Notes: generated by a model not told the origin, from the sequence alone. 64,000 nt of DNA from Leucogyrophana mollusca (GCA_021014945.1 MU266357.1:122848-186847); one strand, 5' to 3'; positions 22,814-36,883 are shown, counted from the first letter of the stretch. Numbers and translations are program-made.

Positions 22814-23279
22814 TCACAGGTACCATCTGTCTGCCTTTACGAAGTCCTGGGGGAATTGCGTTAACTGTGGTTTTATCAAATCCCGAACGGAACAATACCG
22901 CATACCCATGGAGGTGCCCGAGCAATCTAGATGGACATTATCTGAGCATTACGAAGGGTGTGTACAGACACCATCGGCACTTACTGTGACCAGTATAGAG
23001 CACGAGTTCATGTCTGCTGTCACCACTGAACACGAAAGATCCGATAGACTTCTTGGTGATATCCCCGAGAATTGTAGTGCAGCCGTAGTCATTTTTGCTA
23101 GATTCACCAGACCAAGCGCGACCCGGTTCCTTTGAAGTGGAATGACAGTAGTGATTGTTATAGGCGTAAAAGTCCCACTGGCCCTCTCTTAATTTTTTGT
23201 AGACACAGGAGCCAGTTGATGTGGCGGTGGCGATACTGGCGAAGGCAAGCAGACCAAAGAAGGTAGTTGTAGCCAACAT
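22814..23279 (-). CDS. Small secreted cysteine-containing protein
   Basis: Starts MLATTTFFGLLAFASIATAT, a clear signal peptide. Two exons, 23279-22985 and 22941-22814, with a 43-nt intron (GTAAGT...CTCAG) give exactly 141 codons including the stop. Read without splicing, the frame ends after 113 residues. The spliced form is preferred because it keeps an extra Cys pair (LDC and RYC) and a perfect frame. The mature part (about 120 residues) has five Cys at positions 25, 45, 67, 105 and 115. I recognise no family. Secreted proteins of this size in fungi include effectors, adhesive and antimicrobial proteins, but nothing here decides between these. Convergent with THG1, 144 bp apart. A TATA-like CATAAAAG lies about 85 nt upstream of the start. 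Confidence 0.65.
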
Positions 23280-25300
23280 CTTTCTGTGGCAAAGATTCGG
23301 CGAGGTGTAGTAAGGGAGATCCGATGAAGTCCTTTGATTTAATGACAGTGATACTCTGTGCGCTTTTATGTGTCAGCCGGAGTCGAGTGGGGCGATATAC
23401 TAAATTATGACCCACAGGACCTGAGTGGCCTGAAGCCTTTTCGTGACGTGATCGAAATTAATGCATAATGTCCTGAGGGGTTGCTGACCTTCGTGCCCCG
23501 GCCTGACGGTGAGGCCTAGGAGGCCAGCGCGCCAGCCACAAAGTACCTGCAAAAGAACCCCCATTGGGCACGGCGTTTCCGCCGGGCCCACGCGCGCAGG
23601 GCGGGCGACCCACATATGCAACAGCAAACCTTTTTTTACAGGAACAGAAGAGGGCTAGCTGCTATCGAGGTCTGCTATAGAGCAGCTAGAGCAGCCGTAT
23701 GTGGCAACAAAAATAAATAATCCGGAGAGGTACCAAGGGGGAGCAAGGGGATGGAGCAAAAAGAGGAGGCGGAATGCCTAAACGTCCACACCGATGTTTC
23801 AACCCACGCCGAAGCCTGCCGAAGCCCGAGAAAAACTTTGGGTTCCACCATGACCATAGAAGCGGTGATCCAAGGTCGTTTAGGCTGCGTGATCATGTTC
23901 ACTCGAGCAGACGGTCGAGCCGCGCACTATGACGTAGGCCTATGTTCGACTTGCGGGCCAAAATAATTTCCGGCATGCTGCATGCCACAAACAGGCTTAA
24001 GACCAAAGAGAAGGCGAATGAAAGGTTCTACGAAAGGATAAGAAATGTTAAACTGGTGAGGCAAGGTGAAATTGAGTGAGAAAGTAGGTCTTTGATAGTC
24101 CAACTTGTATTGGATCAAGCTGGTCGGTGCGGAAGATACATTTAATTGGAGGACGAACCTACAAACCTCAGGCAGAGTGAGACTCAGCGAGTGACGGCGC
24201 AGCTTGATTGTGCCCCAAGTGCTGCAGAATTTGGCCCAGACGATAGCACCCCGGTATTTTACAATTTCTGCGACCGAAATCGAACGACGCCTCCAGTGAT
24301 AATTTGGAAACTCGAAAGGTGTTGTTTTGCATTAGTGCTACTTGACGTCTGCTTGTCGCGATTCAGAACGAATCACATTCGGACCAGCACATTTTGATTT
24401 TGCAGGTGGGATCTGTGCCGTGACAATGTACCAAGACGCGCGCGGCAATCGCCGGAATCAACTTTAAATGGCACATTCGGGAGCACCCTACCGCGCAGCT
24501 CCCCGGCCCCGACTCCCATGTATGATCGTCAATTGCACACCCACCATCTGTGTCAATGGGCGCATTCTCCACGTTCTTTGGTACCCACAAAGCCCTTCTG
24601 CGCCATTTTCCCGTGGCGAACGGAGGAGGGTGGTCCTCCGAGCGACCAAGACCCGGATACAGGGGAATCTCTCTCGAAATGCATGGAGCATCTGGCTGAA
24701 CGATATCATGTCGAGAGGACAGCGGGAATCCCGCCTCCGGAGGTGATGACTATTTTCGGCAGTTTCAGATTGCCGCAAGTAGAGATTTCAGAAAGTATGT
24801 CCGCCGCAATCACGTTGAAATTGCTGCTTATAGACGGAAAACCCCAACACCCCGCACAGCAGGTGAAAATTGCTTTAATAGGCAGGTAGCGGACTTGAAG
24901 AGTATTCCCAGCGACAAGTCCTCCCTGCCAGAGGGGGCTGACATACGCATTTCGCACAAGGGTCCATCACTTCCGGCCATCGAGGGCTCTGATTTCTTTC
25001 TGACACTTGGAAGCAATCAAGAGTTTTTACCGCCTTTGGGAATTTTCAGAAGTGACGAGACGCAAGATGTCACGCTCACAGGATGTGTTTAAAAGGGAGG
25101 GCGGCCCACGAACATCCATAGCGCAAATCGCCCCCACAAACGACTCCAGTGACCCTTTAAACCACCAACAATTTTCCTCTCGAAGTCTCGCAGTCGATTG
25201 AGCTCGTCTTGTTTCTTCGTATCCAGTCACAACAGGTCATAACGTGAGTTTCCTTTGTGAGCCACCTCGGGATGTGCCGAAGACTGATTGGGAACCGGAA
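23280..25300. other. Intergenic, no gene seen
   Basis: About 2 kb between the small secreted protein and the forkhead gene. Frames of up to 120 codons on both strands around 24.4-25.0 kb overlap each other and show no known domain. The right end must contain the forkhead promoter. Confidence 0.45.
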
Positions 25301-25318
25301 TCTTATCTTATCTTATCT
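25301..25318 (+). promoter_or_regulatory. Triple GATA-type element upstream of the forkhead gene
   Basis: TCTTATCTTATCTTATCT: three tandem TTATC units, which read GATAAG in series on the other strand, the binding core of fungal GATA factors. It sits about 100 nt before the forkhead ATG and may be in the promoter or 5' leader. Confidence 0.4.
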
Positions 25319-25418
25319 GTTCTCAAACCACCACCACCTCCACCGCAACGCGTTGTTGTGCTGCTGTTTGGTTTGTGGGTCCACGACTATTTCAACATGT
25401 TTTTTACAAAGTTTTTCG

Positions 25419-27471
<2,053 letters not shown>

Positions 27472-27976
27472 AAGGTGCAGCGTGGTTGCAGATTGTGTAT
27501 GGTGAGCACCTCCTGCTTGGAAAGGACTTCGGCTAATCATGGAGGTGGCCACAGATTATGCCTTTCATGCCTTCCCTCGATTGTCCCATGACTGCAACGA
27601 CCCACTGAAATGTTTTCTCCAGTCAACATCCGCTTTCGTCTGACAGCTATGTAATCCTTAGTCTTGAGATGCTACGATCGGTTTTCTAGTTCCAATTAAT
27701 CAATCGTAGACTGTATTTTATCCAGTTTCCATCCCACCCGGCTTTCGCGTCACCTACATGGTTCCCCTCTGCTATTAACATCGCTCTACATATATTGACT
27801 CCAGTGTTAGTGTCACCGTAGATTGGCTTACTTCCCGGTTTGCTCTCTCGCTTGGATAGTGGTGTTTTGTCGCAGCAATGTATAGTAATGCATATCATAA
27901 TTCCATCTAGCTTCGTAGCATAGAAACGGGAATGAGCACAGGCCCGATGCAAAAGGAGACTCTAGAAATCCGTTCG
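27472..27976. other. Convergent 3' intergenic region
   Basis: Between the forkhead stop and the 3' end of the ABHD11-type gene. It probably carries both 3' UTRs; no gene is seen. Confidence 0.5.
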
Positions 27977-29405
27977 CTATGGAGTGATGAAGTGTGTGAC
28001 AAGGGTTTTGAACTCGTTGGGCCTTGCACCACGTTAAGCTCATTAAAGGAGAGGTAGACAGAGGGACGTACCTTTCAGCATGCACTACAATATCAATGAT
28101 ACATCGCGGCTCAGTACTATATGCTATCCGAGGCGAATGAACTTACCCCAATGACCAGTATCTAATTCTTCCAGTGATGTATTAGGAAAGCACTGTCTAA
28201 TGAAGGGGATGTTCTTATGGTTGATAAACCTATGGCACAGAGTTCACAAAATGAGTTGAGACATTCTGAACAAACAACACACGAGCTCCTGGTGCCTTTG
28301 ACGAAAAGCGTGTGCCCCTCCCATATCCGCTCTCCTGGCGCGTACGGGAAGGACTCGATATGTGGTCTACCTTCTTTTAATATATCGAGGGGAACTTTGA
28401 ATTTCAAATGCGAACTCCTGGAGGTATTGTCTAGATTTGTGAGGAGGAACGCGCGAACGGAAGGGTCCTAAAGAGGAATGAGAAAGGGGGAACATCAGTG
28501 AGCGCGCCTTACGTTACGTTTTCGTATTCGGCGAGAATGGCGTCCGCCTCTTTACGGGTGGAAACACCACTTGCTTCGATTCGTTCCATGGCCTCGATAT
28601 GTCTGACAGTATCTGCGGCTATGGAAGCTCGTACAGGAGCGATATCAGACACTATCAGATCCGCGAGAAAACCAGGCGGTAAATTCGGGTTGAGAGCTAG
28701 ACTCATGGCTACCTTTCCTCCCCTTTACTTGAGATCAGTACAGCTGCTGCGTAGAAACCAGAGAACGTACATCGAGTGTCCCAAAAGAGACACCTTTGTC
28801 AGTGACCGCGTCTCGCAAAAGTTGAGTACATCTGACGCCATATGAGTATAGGTCATCGGTCTAGTGTGAGGTGAAGATCCATGATTTCGCAAGTCCTGCG
28901 AGGTAATTGAGCCTGGTTGCCTACAAGTAAGTGGAGAGGACGTGGTAAATACTTACCAGAGTATATACTGGGCGTCCTAAGTCCTTCATAAAGGCTTTGG
29001 CTAGCGATTGCCAATTCCGCTTCGAACCACTGCACAGCAGAGTGAGCTGGCGTACCATCAACGTTGTACTACGGCGCTGCTCACAAGAAGCCATGGAGAA
29101 TAATCAAGGGCCGATCTGGTTTGCTACCATTCGGAGGGATAAATTCGTCGTGGGCGAGTGCGACTGGTGTCACAACAGAAGATAAACGTCCTGCGGAATG
29201 AAATCAGACACATTCATCTTAGGGCCGACGACCCGCGTAGTGGGTAATTACTTGTCCAGAAATCCCCCGTCGGATTCTTGAACGCCTTCAAGGCGCTCGA
29301 GCGAGGTCGCAGGATGAAATGAGTCTGAGGTCTCATGGGCAGGAGTAAACGCCCGGGAGTGAAACTGGATTTCGAGTTGCCGGTTGAGGTTGAGTTGCCG
29401 GTCAT
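27977..29405 (-). CDS. Alpha/beta hydrolase, ABHD11 type, probably mitochondrial
   Basis: A small alpha/beta-hydrolase-fold esterase/thioesterase-like protein. The start MTGNSTSTGNSKSSF leads into an Arg/Ser-rich stretch (ILRPRSSALKAF, WTRRLSSVV) typical of a mitochondrial presequence. Then come RPLIILHGFLGSKRNWQSLA (oxyanion HG), DLRNHGSSPH, SLLGHSMGGKVAM (nucleophile Ser in GHSMGG), SDIAPV (acid region), STRKEADAILAEYE, VRAFLLTNL, FPYAPGERIWEGHTLF and LDTGHWVHAERPNEF, which holds the catalytic His. About eight short introns (GT-AG) keep the frame to TAG 27977. Human ABHD11 protects lipoylated 2-oxoacid dehydrogenases; whether the fungal protein does the same is inference. It is divergent from TSC13 with only 120 bp between the start codons. 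Confidence 0.9.
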
Positions 29406-29525
29406 TGCCGCGGCAACCTCTTCGTAGCTGCGAGTTCATTATTTCAACCAAAAGCCTCAGTCATACCAAAATACCAAAGACTGCCCATTTGCATAGGATT
29501 ACTGCTCAGGCATTCGTATATAAAC
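29406..29525. promoter_or_regulatory. 120-bp bidirectional promoter (ABHD11-type / TSC13)
   Basis: The only sequence between two head-to-head start codons. It contains a CCGCGG palindrome next to the hydrolase end and AT-rich sequence with GTATATAAAC next to the TSC13 end. Both genes must be driven from this space unless their transcripts start inside each other. Confidence 0.6.
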
Positions 29526-30888
29526 ATGGTTTCTGTAGTTGTCTCTTCGGTTGGAAAACCCCCATCTTTTGCTCGTGGTCTTCCCCAAACCGTGGACCTC
29601 CCAGGCAGACAACCTGAGGACGTGACAGTTGCCGATGTCAAGGCAGCGATCGCAGCCAAGTATCCAAAAGTAAGTCATTATCTTTGGTTTTAATGTATAG
29701 GAGCTGACGCTGTTCCAGTTTTACCCTTCGCGCCAAAAAATTACTCTCAAGGATAGCAAAAGCGCCATCGCTGACGAGACGACGCTGGCCGACGCCGGAG
29801 TAGCCAATGGTGGCGATCTATCCGTGAAGGATCTTGGTCCTCAGATTAGCTGGCGCACTGTCTTCCTTGTGGAATACGTGAGTGACGCGTTTTACATTCG
29901 CCTCCCCGTGGCTGATGTGGACGCAGGGCGGTCCTTTGGTCATTCACCCTCTGATGTATCACTTCCCAAAAGTCGTGTATGGCGGACACGTACAGCACAG
30001 CATGCTACAAAGGTGCCCATACTCATTAAACAGACTTGGTACGCGCTCACCTCACATCTAGTTACGTCTACGCGTTTGTCATGCTGCATTTCGCAAAACG
30101 CGAACTCGAGACTTTATTGTGGGTCGTCCTAGTATTTCAGTGCTGATACGTTGCTCAGAGTATGTCGCGACAGCGTTCATCGCTTCTCGCATGGCACGAT
30201 GCCCCTGATGAATATATTCAAGAAGTATGTGTGTTGGCCTTATCCCTTCGTTTATTAATAATCGACGTGTTCCAGCTCCGCACATTACCATCTTCTCAGC
30301 GGTACGTGTCCGTCTCTCTATAAAGTGTAGGTGTTCAACACTGACCGGCCATAAGGTTTCGCGCTGGCATTCGCAATATATTCACCAACATACGGTGCCA
30401 CTTCTCCGTACATTCGCGGCACAGTTCGTAATGACCCCCTCTTCATCTGGGCCGGTGCTGCCGTCTTCCTCGTGTGTATCAGTCTTCGCCCCCGTCCATC
30501 GGTCCTAACCTTGATAACATAGTTTGCCGAACTATCTAATCTCGCCGTTCATATCACCCTTCGAAACCTTCGTCCTGTGGGGACAAAGAAACGCGCCATT
30601 CCCTACGGTTATGGATTCTCCCTCGTCTCGACACCAAACTACTTCTTCGAGTTCCTCGCATGGTTGACTGTGGCGAGCCTGACGGGGAGCTATGTCGGTG
30701 AGTTCGATCCAGTATTGAGTAATACACATCGGTGGACACTGACGGTAATGTCCTCAGCGTGGATCTTCCTCGGTGTCTCGACCTTCCAGATGTATGTCTG
30801 GGCTGTCAAGAAACACCGAGCGTATAAGAAAGAGTTTGGGGCTGCATACCCCCCTCAGCGCAAGGCGATGTTCCCCCTCTTAGCTTGA
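29526..30888 (+). CDS. TSC13: Very-long-chain enoyl-CoA reductase (TECR/TSC13)
   Basis: Catalyses the last step of the fatty-acid elongation cycle, reducing trans-2-enoyl-CoA with NADPH in the ER membrane. The first exon (29526-29669) encodes MVSVVVSSVGKPPSFARGLP and starts a ubiquitin-like N-terminal region (FYPSRQKITLKDSKSAIADE). Later exons give LGPQISWRTVFLVEYGGPLV, IHPLMYHFPKVVYGGHVQHS, a steroid-reductase domain with RFSHGTMPLMNIFKN, IPYGYGFSLVSTPNYFFEFL and WAVKKHRAYKKEFGAAYPPQ, and the end RKAMFPLLA. Several membrane segments are present. The conserved YGFSLVSTPNYFFE and KEF.AAYP signatures of the family are intact. It has about seven introns. Head to head with the ABHD11-type gene. 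Confidence 0.94.
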
Positions 30889-31260
30889 GACTGGCTTTGG
30901 TATCTATCTTTGTAGCCCCTTTTACTTTGATAAATATGTGTGCAAGCCCCATCCTCTGACCACGTCGAATGATTGAACGCGCAGCCAATACAACGTATTG
31001 CAACATCAGCAAGGATTGGCTTTCGTTTGTTATCACAATGGAGTACTCGACATTGCCTCTGCTCCTGGCTATGTCTATCTATCCGGGTTTCTCCCATAAC
31101 GTGTCATTCCCCCCAAAACCGGTGGGGGTTATTTTGCCAGGCTAGAGTAATTGATGCTAGTCTCTTGTAGGTAGACTAGATAGAAGCAAGATAGTCATTC
31201 ATTATTTGATGCTGTTCCACCTAAATTTATCATAACATCCAACTCGCGGTTTCTTCCCTT
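30889..31260. other. Convergent 3' intergenic region
   Basis: Between the TSC13 stop and the 3' end of the DUF6533 gene. It should hold both 3' UTRs; nothing else is seen. Confidence 0.5.
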
Positions 31261-32953
31261 CTACGTCGTCGTGAACACTGTTGCTCGCTCTTTACCTCGG
31301 AGCTCAATCCAACTACCACCATCTTGTCTTACACCCACAGAACCGTTTTCTGCCCCTTCTGCATCACTCCGAGGTAGAGAGCTCTCCACATCAGGCACAT
31401 CGGAATCGAGAGTGGAACGCGCGCCTTCAACTGGATCCCCACCGAATTCATCGGTGTCAGATAATCTCCCCACAGTTGCAGCGTGGAACGACTGGAGAAT
31501 ATTATTCTGATATGTCTGAACTTCCTCGTTGTGAGGACTGTGCGTTTCCCCTCTGGATAATGAGACGCGGGTACGATCGGTCCATTCGCGTAGATGCAAG
31601 AGGAGACGAGCGGAGAGGAGACCGGAGACACTGGTCCATAGATCAGCGCCACGCAACGAGCAATAGGGTTTTAGCGTACGGCAATGTCAGCGCGTTAAGC
31701 AGACGGCCAAGGAATCCGTTCTGTAAGTAAAAGGTGAGTTGAAGTTGCCCCCAACAACGACTGCGTGCGTACAGGTTCCTCCTGTGGCCAAGATCAGCGA
31801 AATCCAGAGGCAATGACCAAATACATACGAAATTCAAGACCACTGCTGTAAATGTGAAGACAAAAACTCCGCTGAGGGTGGATACGGCGTCGGTAACGGT
31901 ACCAGATGTGACGGAGATGACCCACTCACCAAAAATATAGGGTACCTGAGGATGGAGCTTCCACGTAAGCATCGAACACCGAAGACACTGAGGTACCCTA
32001 ACCTTCTTTTAACATGAAGTACATGATACTGTTATCGTAACGTCTTGTTTTTTTCTGAATTCGCAGGGCTTGGAGGCAGCGGAAGGTAGTAAGCGCTGTT
32101 CCGATGCACTCAAACGCGCAAACCATGATGGACAGCAGCGTATTTGCTACGCGTAATTTTTGAGTACTGCGCACATGGAGCTTCAAGCTGAAACTACCTC
32201 TGGGACAACTCGTAAGTGCGATGCAGAGAAGCCGATGGTTATGTCCTCACAGGTGAATTCCAGGTGGCGTTGGGCCTGAACATGTAGCTCCGGATACGTG
32301 CCACTGATCGAAGATCGTTGAATTCTTCATTATCTGCAGAGAAACCACTGAGACTCACAAAGTCAAGCCCAATGCAAGTTGCGGCAAGTGAGCCCATTCC
32401 GAGTAGCACCAGACGGCTTCGACCGCAGACGGCCCACGTCCGCCCGGTGAAGATTGCTGTTGCCTTTCGTCAGTCCAACTGGAGAGAACTTAGGAGAAGT
32501 GCGTGGTCGTATGCTCACCCAGGACCGCCGCGCGGCCTCCTATGCTGAGATAACCGATCACTTCGTACCAGCCATCGCAACTGAAACAAACACCAACATC
32601 AGAATGGGGAACACGGTGTTAACAGCGCAGCAAAAGCGCGAACTGAAAAACGATGCATCAGTTTGTGTATGTTTATCGAACAGTAGACCGGCACCTTATC
32701 GACGACATGGACGATGGCTAACAGATACAGCACGTTGGCGAGAAGTGCATATCGACAGCATACATAAAGGAACGTCGATATTCTAAATTTCGTTCTCCAC
32801 ATATACTTCACCTCCGACGGAAAAGTGAGTGTGTAGTCATAGTAAAGGAGGGCTGGGCGTCCGGATGATAAGCACGACGACGCAACGATAAACGCCGGGC
32901 TTCGACATACCTATGGAAGAGTATTGCATACACAATTGCACGGAACTATACAT
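31261..32953 (-). CDS. DUF6533-type multi-pass membrane protein
   Basis: A member of a large mushroom-specific membrane protein group with an N-terminal DUF6533 motif. From ATG 32953 (MYSSVQLCMQYSSI) an intron leads to ALLYYDYTLTFPSEVKYMWR followed by STFLYVCCRYALLANVLYLL, which is the domain signature. Further exons give GWYEVIGYLSIGGRAAVLAI, FTGRTWAVCGRSRLVLLGM, VANTLLSIMVCAFECIGTAL followed by RYDNSIMYFMLKEG, then TAVVLNF, FLGRLLNALTLPVSGLLSAR and LLLHLREWTD, and a hydrophilic tail of about 100 residues ending VFTTT. I count about seven membrane helices, a GPCR-like layout, but the family has no proven function. One short exon around VPYIFG is uncertain. The group is often expanded and fast evolving. 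Confidence 0.8.
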
Positions 32954-33973
32954 TTTTATCTGTCAATGGGACTATGATTGAGCGGTGAATGTAGTTGGAC
33001 GCACATGGGACTCATGCTGGAAGTTGACTAGGTGGATGGGAAACGCCAAGGGAGATCTTATACGAGCAACGCCGCACAGTTGGGGCTCGTTTGCGAGTAT
33101 TAGGCATGATGCGGTCACGATATAAAGCTATAAGGAATCGCCTTCTTTGCAGAGATGGTCGCCTGTCGAAATTAGAATGTTCCGTGGAAATTGCACTCTT
33201 CGGGGTCTCGAAACCTTGCCATGTATATTACCCAAGCGCTCGAGAAGCATCCAAACCGCAGACTAATGTCACTGAAAATTTTATGCAAGCAGCTTGGGCT
33301 GGGTTCGCAAAGTCAGCCGACAAGGAGTAGGGCACGGGTGGGCCTACAAAGCCACTGCGCTATCCCCTGGGTTGAGTCGTTCATGACATTCAGTAATGTA
33401 AGTTGTGTCCTGGCAGACATGAACCATCAATATACGAGAACGGCCAGCCATTTAGACGCAAGATTTGAATCGGACCTAGTGGTATGACGCACCGTGTATA
33501 GTTTGCCAAAGACTGAGTCTGTTTACCTGGCGATCTGTCCATCATCCGACTGATCTTGCAACTGGATGCGAGAAAGTTAATACGAGAACATACCATGAAG
33601 ACCACTGTTGAGAAGGAACGACTACTTCTTCACTCGAAACTTTGGTCTGCCTACGCGGGAAGACTAATGAAGGTCATCGAGCTGCAGACGACGCCAAGCG
33701 TCATCGACTGTTGAAATTCCCTCCTCACCGAACTTGCTAGGCCTCGCCGTTTCGCGGAATGCTGCTATACACTATGCAAGCGGGTCTGCATGTATAAAAT
33801 ACATACTTTAGCAGGCTGTGCACGTTCCGAGTACAGAGTATCGTCGAGCACATTATGAGGAAGGCCTGAACCTGACTCGGAGGTTTGTATAGATTAGCGG
33901 AAGTGGCTCCAATAGTTGCCGGGGTCCCATTGCAAGAAATAGAATCCCCCAATCTGCCGACTTGGAGTTGGAC
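32954..33973. other. Intergenic, no gene seen
   Basis: About 1 kb between two divergent genes, DUF6533 (minus) and ARV1 (plus). It should hold both promoters. No open frame here shows a known domain. Confidence 0.45.
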
Positions 33974-35349
33974 ATGCCGATTTGTACAACTTGCACGCAT
34001 CCCATTGCGCATCTCTATACAGTATATGAGTCTGCGTATAACTTGAGGCTCGAGCAGTGCGTTAGTTCAAGTCCTCTTTCTAATGTAGCCTTTCAATCCT
34101 GACCCTTACCATAGAGCAATTGCCAAGCTTTCGCAGACCCATACGTCGAGCATGACTCGCTAACGCTACTCCTCGATCTTATACTGCTGAAAAGAAGCGT
34201 CTATCGACACCTCCTGTACAACAGAGGAACAGAACCTAGCCGAGCGCATAATTTGAGTAAAAACCAAAATACAGATCACCAGTTGCACAAGCCCGCACTG
34301 CGGGACAAGGAGCACCTGAGGGAGAAAGTGAACTACCTTGGTAGTCAATTTTATTACAAGTTTGCTTACAGAGCTGTAGGCAAGGTGGTGGTTGATCCTT
34401 CAACTGGGCGGCGGACTCCTGGCGGTCGATGCGTGTATGTCCCCTCATAATCAACTGCTGCTCCCTTTCGCTGATCTCCTCTCGCTACAAAGTCATCCGC
34501 TGGGCACACCTCAGTACGCCTTTGTTGTTTTTCTGTGTCCCGATTGTCTTGCTGAATTGCCGCTCAGACCCATTAATGTCATCGAGTATATCTCTCTGGA
34601 CGGCGGAGACCAACATAGCTTTCCTGCGCATAATGATTGGGTGTTTTATTGGTATGCTGTGAATATTCTTGCCCTACTCGAGTCCAGTTAGTGATGTACG
34701 AGTGTATCAGAAATGGTGGCTTTCCATGGAGGTGTTGTTTTCGCTTCCTTTTTCGTGATGATGCTTTCGGACTGGATCCGCTCATGGGGAAGCTCATCCC
34801 CGCCCGTAGCATCCGGCGTACGTCAGGAGTTCAGGTGCGGCGACGTTTCACAAAAATTGCTTCGGCTATTGAAACCTCCACTCACAGATATTCCCTCATA
34901 CCGCTCACAATATTCTACTCTTCCTTGACGAAGCTCTTTCTCTTGTTCCTTCTTTCGATCTGGAGGCCGTCGTCCTCTGTTACGAAAGCGTCTACTTCAT
35001 CCACAACACCTTATTACTGGGATACATCTTACTATGACAACCCCTTTATCGCCAGCGCACTGGAGATTTGGGACGAGGACAAGCTGGACCGTGAATGGGT
35101 TGTGAGGAACGTCCTTGGGGGGATGGCCGCTGGGTTTGGCTTACGCGGTTAGCCTAGACTTTCTGCATCGTCGGATAATATGTCGCTAATGCACTCTATA
35201 CAGTTGTCCTAGATTGTCATCCAATCTACACGACGATTGTTATCCTGGTGGGGTGGGTTGTCAAGACTGCTGTTGCGGGGTTACTGAAGGACTGGGTTGG
35301 TGGAGATGAGCATAGTGGCGAGGTTTGGTTAGCGTATAGCATACCATAG
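33974..35349 (+). CDS. ARV1: ARV1 family ER lipid-homeostasis protein
   Basis: Arv1 is an ER membrane protein needed for sterol distribution and GPI-anchor and sphingolipid balance. The N-terminal zinc-binding ARV1 homology domain is clear: MPICTTCTHPIAHLYTVYES, AYNLRLEQC, then after an intron SNCQAFADPYVEHDSLTLLL and LILLKRSVYRHLLYNR. Later exons encode ARWWLILQLGGGLLAVDAFI, RWAHL, IAFLRIMIGCFIEMVAFHGG, LTKLFLLFLLSIWRPSSSV, REWVVRNVLGGMAAGFGLR and VVLDCHPIYTTIVILVGWVV with KTAVAGLL. About seven introns join in frame, including donors GTATGT after VDA and GTGCGG after QEF. The stop is at 35347-35349. The GET4 gene follows on the same strand after about 160 bp. Confidence 0.93.
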
Positions 35350-35511
35350 CATCATTGCGAATTTGCGCAACATGCTCTGTTCATCCCAGAGGTCCATATA
35401 ACTACGATAATGAATGGTACAAGGGACCCCAGGAACCCCCGGGATCAGCCTTGGGTTGCGCCGCGCCCTCTGCGGTTCCGTTCATCGTTCATCGATTCAT
35501 CATCCTCAGCC

Positions 35512-36883
35512 ATGCCAGCAGCTTCAAATTCTTCGTCTCGCGCTCTCAGTGCCATCTTACCTCTCGTCGCAGCAGGTCAGCCATACGAAGCGCACCAGAA
35601 AGCGCGTACATTCGCCTCGCGGTATTCGAAATCCGGGCAATACGATACTGCAATCGACGTGTTATTCCAGTCTGCTAGGGAACTGCTGAAGACAGGTCAA
35701 CAGGGCAGCGGCACGGATTTGACGTCGTTTCTTATTGATGTATATGAGAGTAAAGGGGAGAAGGTTGACGAGGAATCGAGAGGTGTGCGCCGTGAAACAG
35801 AAACAGGACAGATTGATGTGCTAACATTGGAACCTAAAGGTCGACTGACGCAACTGATCGCGCTCACTGGCTCATCTGGGTCTTGGAGGAAGACAATTAT
35901 TGACAAATCTGTGGCGTAAGCTCGCTCTTTCTCCTTTCTCAAATCGCGATCTCATACACCCTGGTTTGGTGTAGTTGGTCAGCGAAACATGGGTCATGCC
36001 CTGCTGGTGATCAGGATCTTCATCATTACGTCGGCGAACTCCTTTACAAAGGTCCGTTCTGATCTCGTGTGCGATAGCTCGTCCATATGGCGAACAAGCT
36101 AACGATGAAACGAAGAGGGCGCCTTCGATATTGCTGAGCCCCACTTCCTAGCTTCGGGCAAGCGGGATAGCGCGCGCCTCCTGGCAGAAATGATGGTGGC
36201 ATGGTCCAGTGCGGGTGACGTACCGGGCGCTTTCGCTCTTCGCGGAACGATCCCGTAAGGAACTTCTCTCTTATTGTCTATGCACTCTTAAAGTTCCAAA
36301 CACGAGGATTAACTTTGAGGGTGTTTCGATCAGGTACCTGCAAAATGGCAACGTCCTCGCTGCGCGAACGTTCATCACACATTACATCGCTCAACTCCTT
36401 TCGTCTGACCCCTCAATACGTTCTGCGCTGCAGAATTCGAACATTCCAGTAGGACCCGCTGATGCGCCAACAAGCGAGATGACCTACACAACCGATTCAC
36501 TGCTGAACTTCTGTCAGTTGGCCGTATTTACGTGCCAACGCGCCCACGGGGACAAGAGTAAGATAATGCGGGAAAGCTGGGTGCGTCTCTGTGGAACGTA
36601 CCAGTCGAGAGGTGGGCTGTTGGCGAAAGGGGAAGTGCGCGCAGTATGTAACGTTATTGGCTGCCTTGTCATTCCTACTTAAGCATGACCTTTCCACTCG
36701 TAGGCGCTACAGGAGATCGCCACACTGTATTTCGCTATCCCACCGCCAAGGACACAGCCCGAAAACCCACTAGGCGCGATGCTCTCATCGATGCTAGGAG
36801 GTGGGATGCCCGGAGGCGCTGCTCCACAGCGCAGAATGTTATCTCCTGCTCCGAGCGGACCATCAACACCCGGATTAGATTAA
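35512..36883 (+). CDS. GET4: GET4, tail-anchored protein insertion factor
   Basis: Get4, with Get5, hands tail-anchored membrane proteins from Sgt2 to the Get3 ATPase for ER insertion. Helical-repeat protein. Start MPAASNSSSRALSAILPLVA, then GQPYEAHQKARTFASRYSKS, YDTAIDVLFQSARELLKTGQ, DLTSFLIDVYESKGEK, GRLTQLIALTGSSGSWRKTI, HHYVGELLYKEGAFDIAEPH, YLQNGNVLAARTFITHYIAQ, LLNFCQLAVFTCQ and ALQEIATLYFAIPPPR, ending in a Gly/Pro/Ser tail (MPGGAAPQRR...). Introns lie after SVA, YK, TIP and EVRA; all join in frame, and the stop is TAA 36881-36883. An in-frame ATG at 35410 would add 34 residues, but family alignment from memory favours 35512. Head to tail with ARV1. Confidence 0.93.

Noticed and set aside
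29526..36883. Run of ER-related genes (TSC13, DUF6533 membrane protein, ARV1, GET4) as a functional cluster
   Set aside because: These are common housekeeping genes on mixed strands; neighbourhood by chance is the simpler reading.
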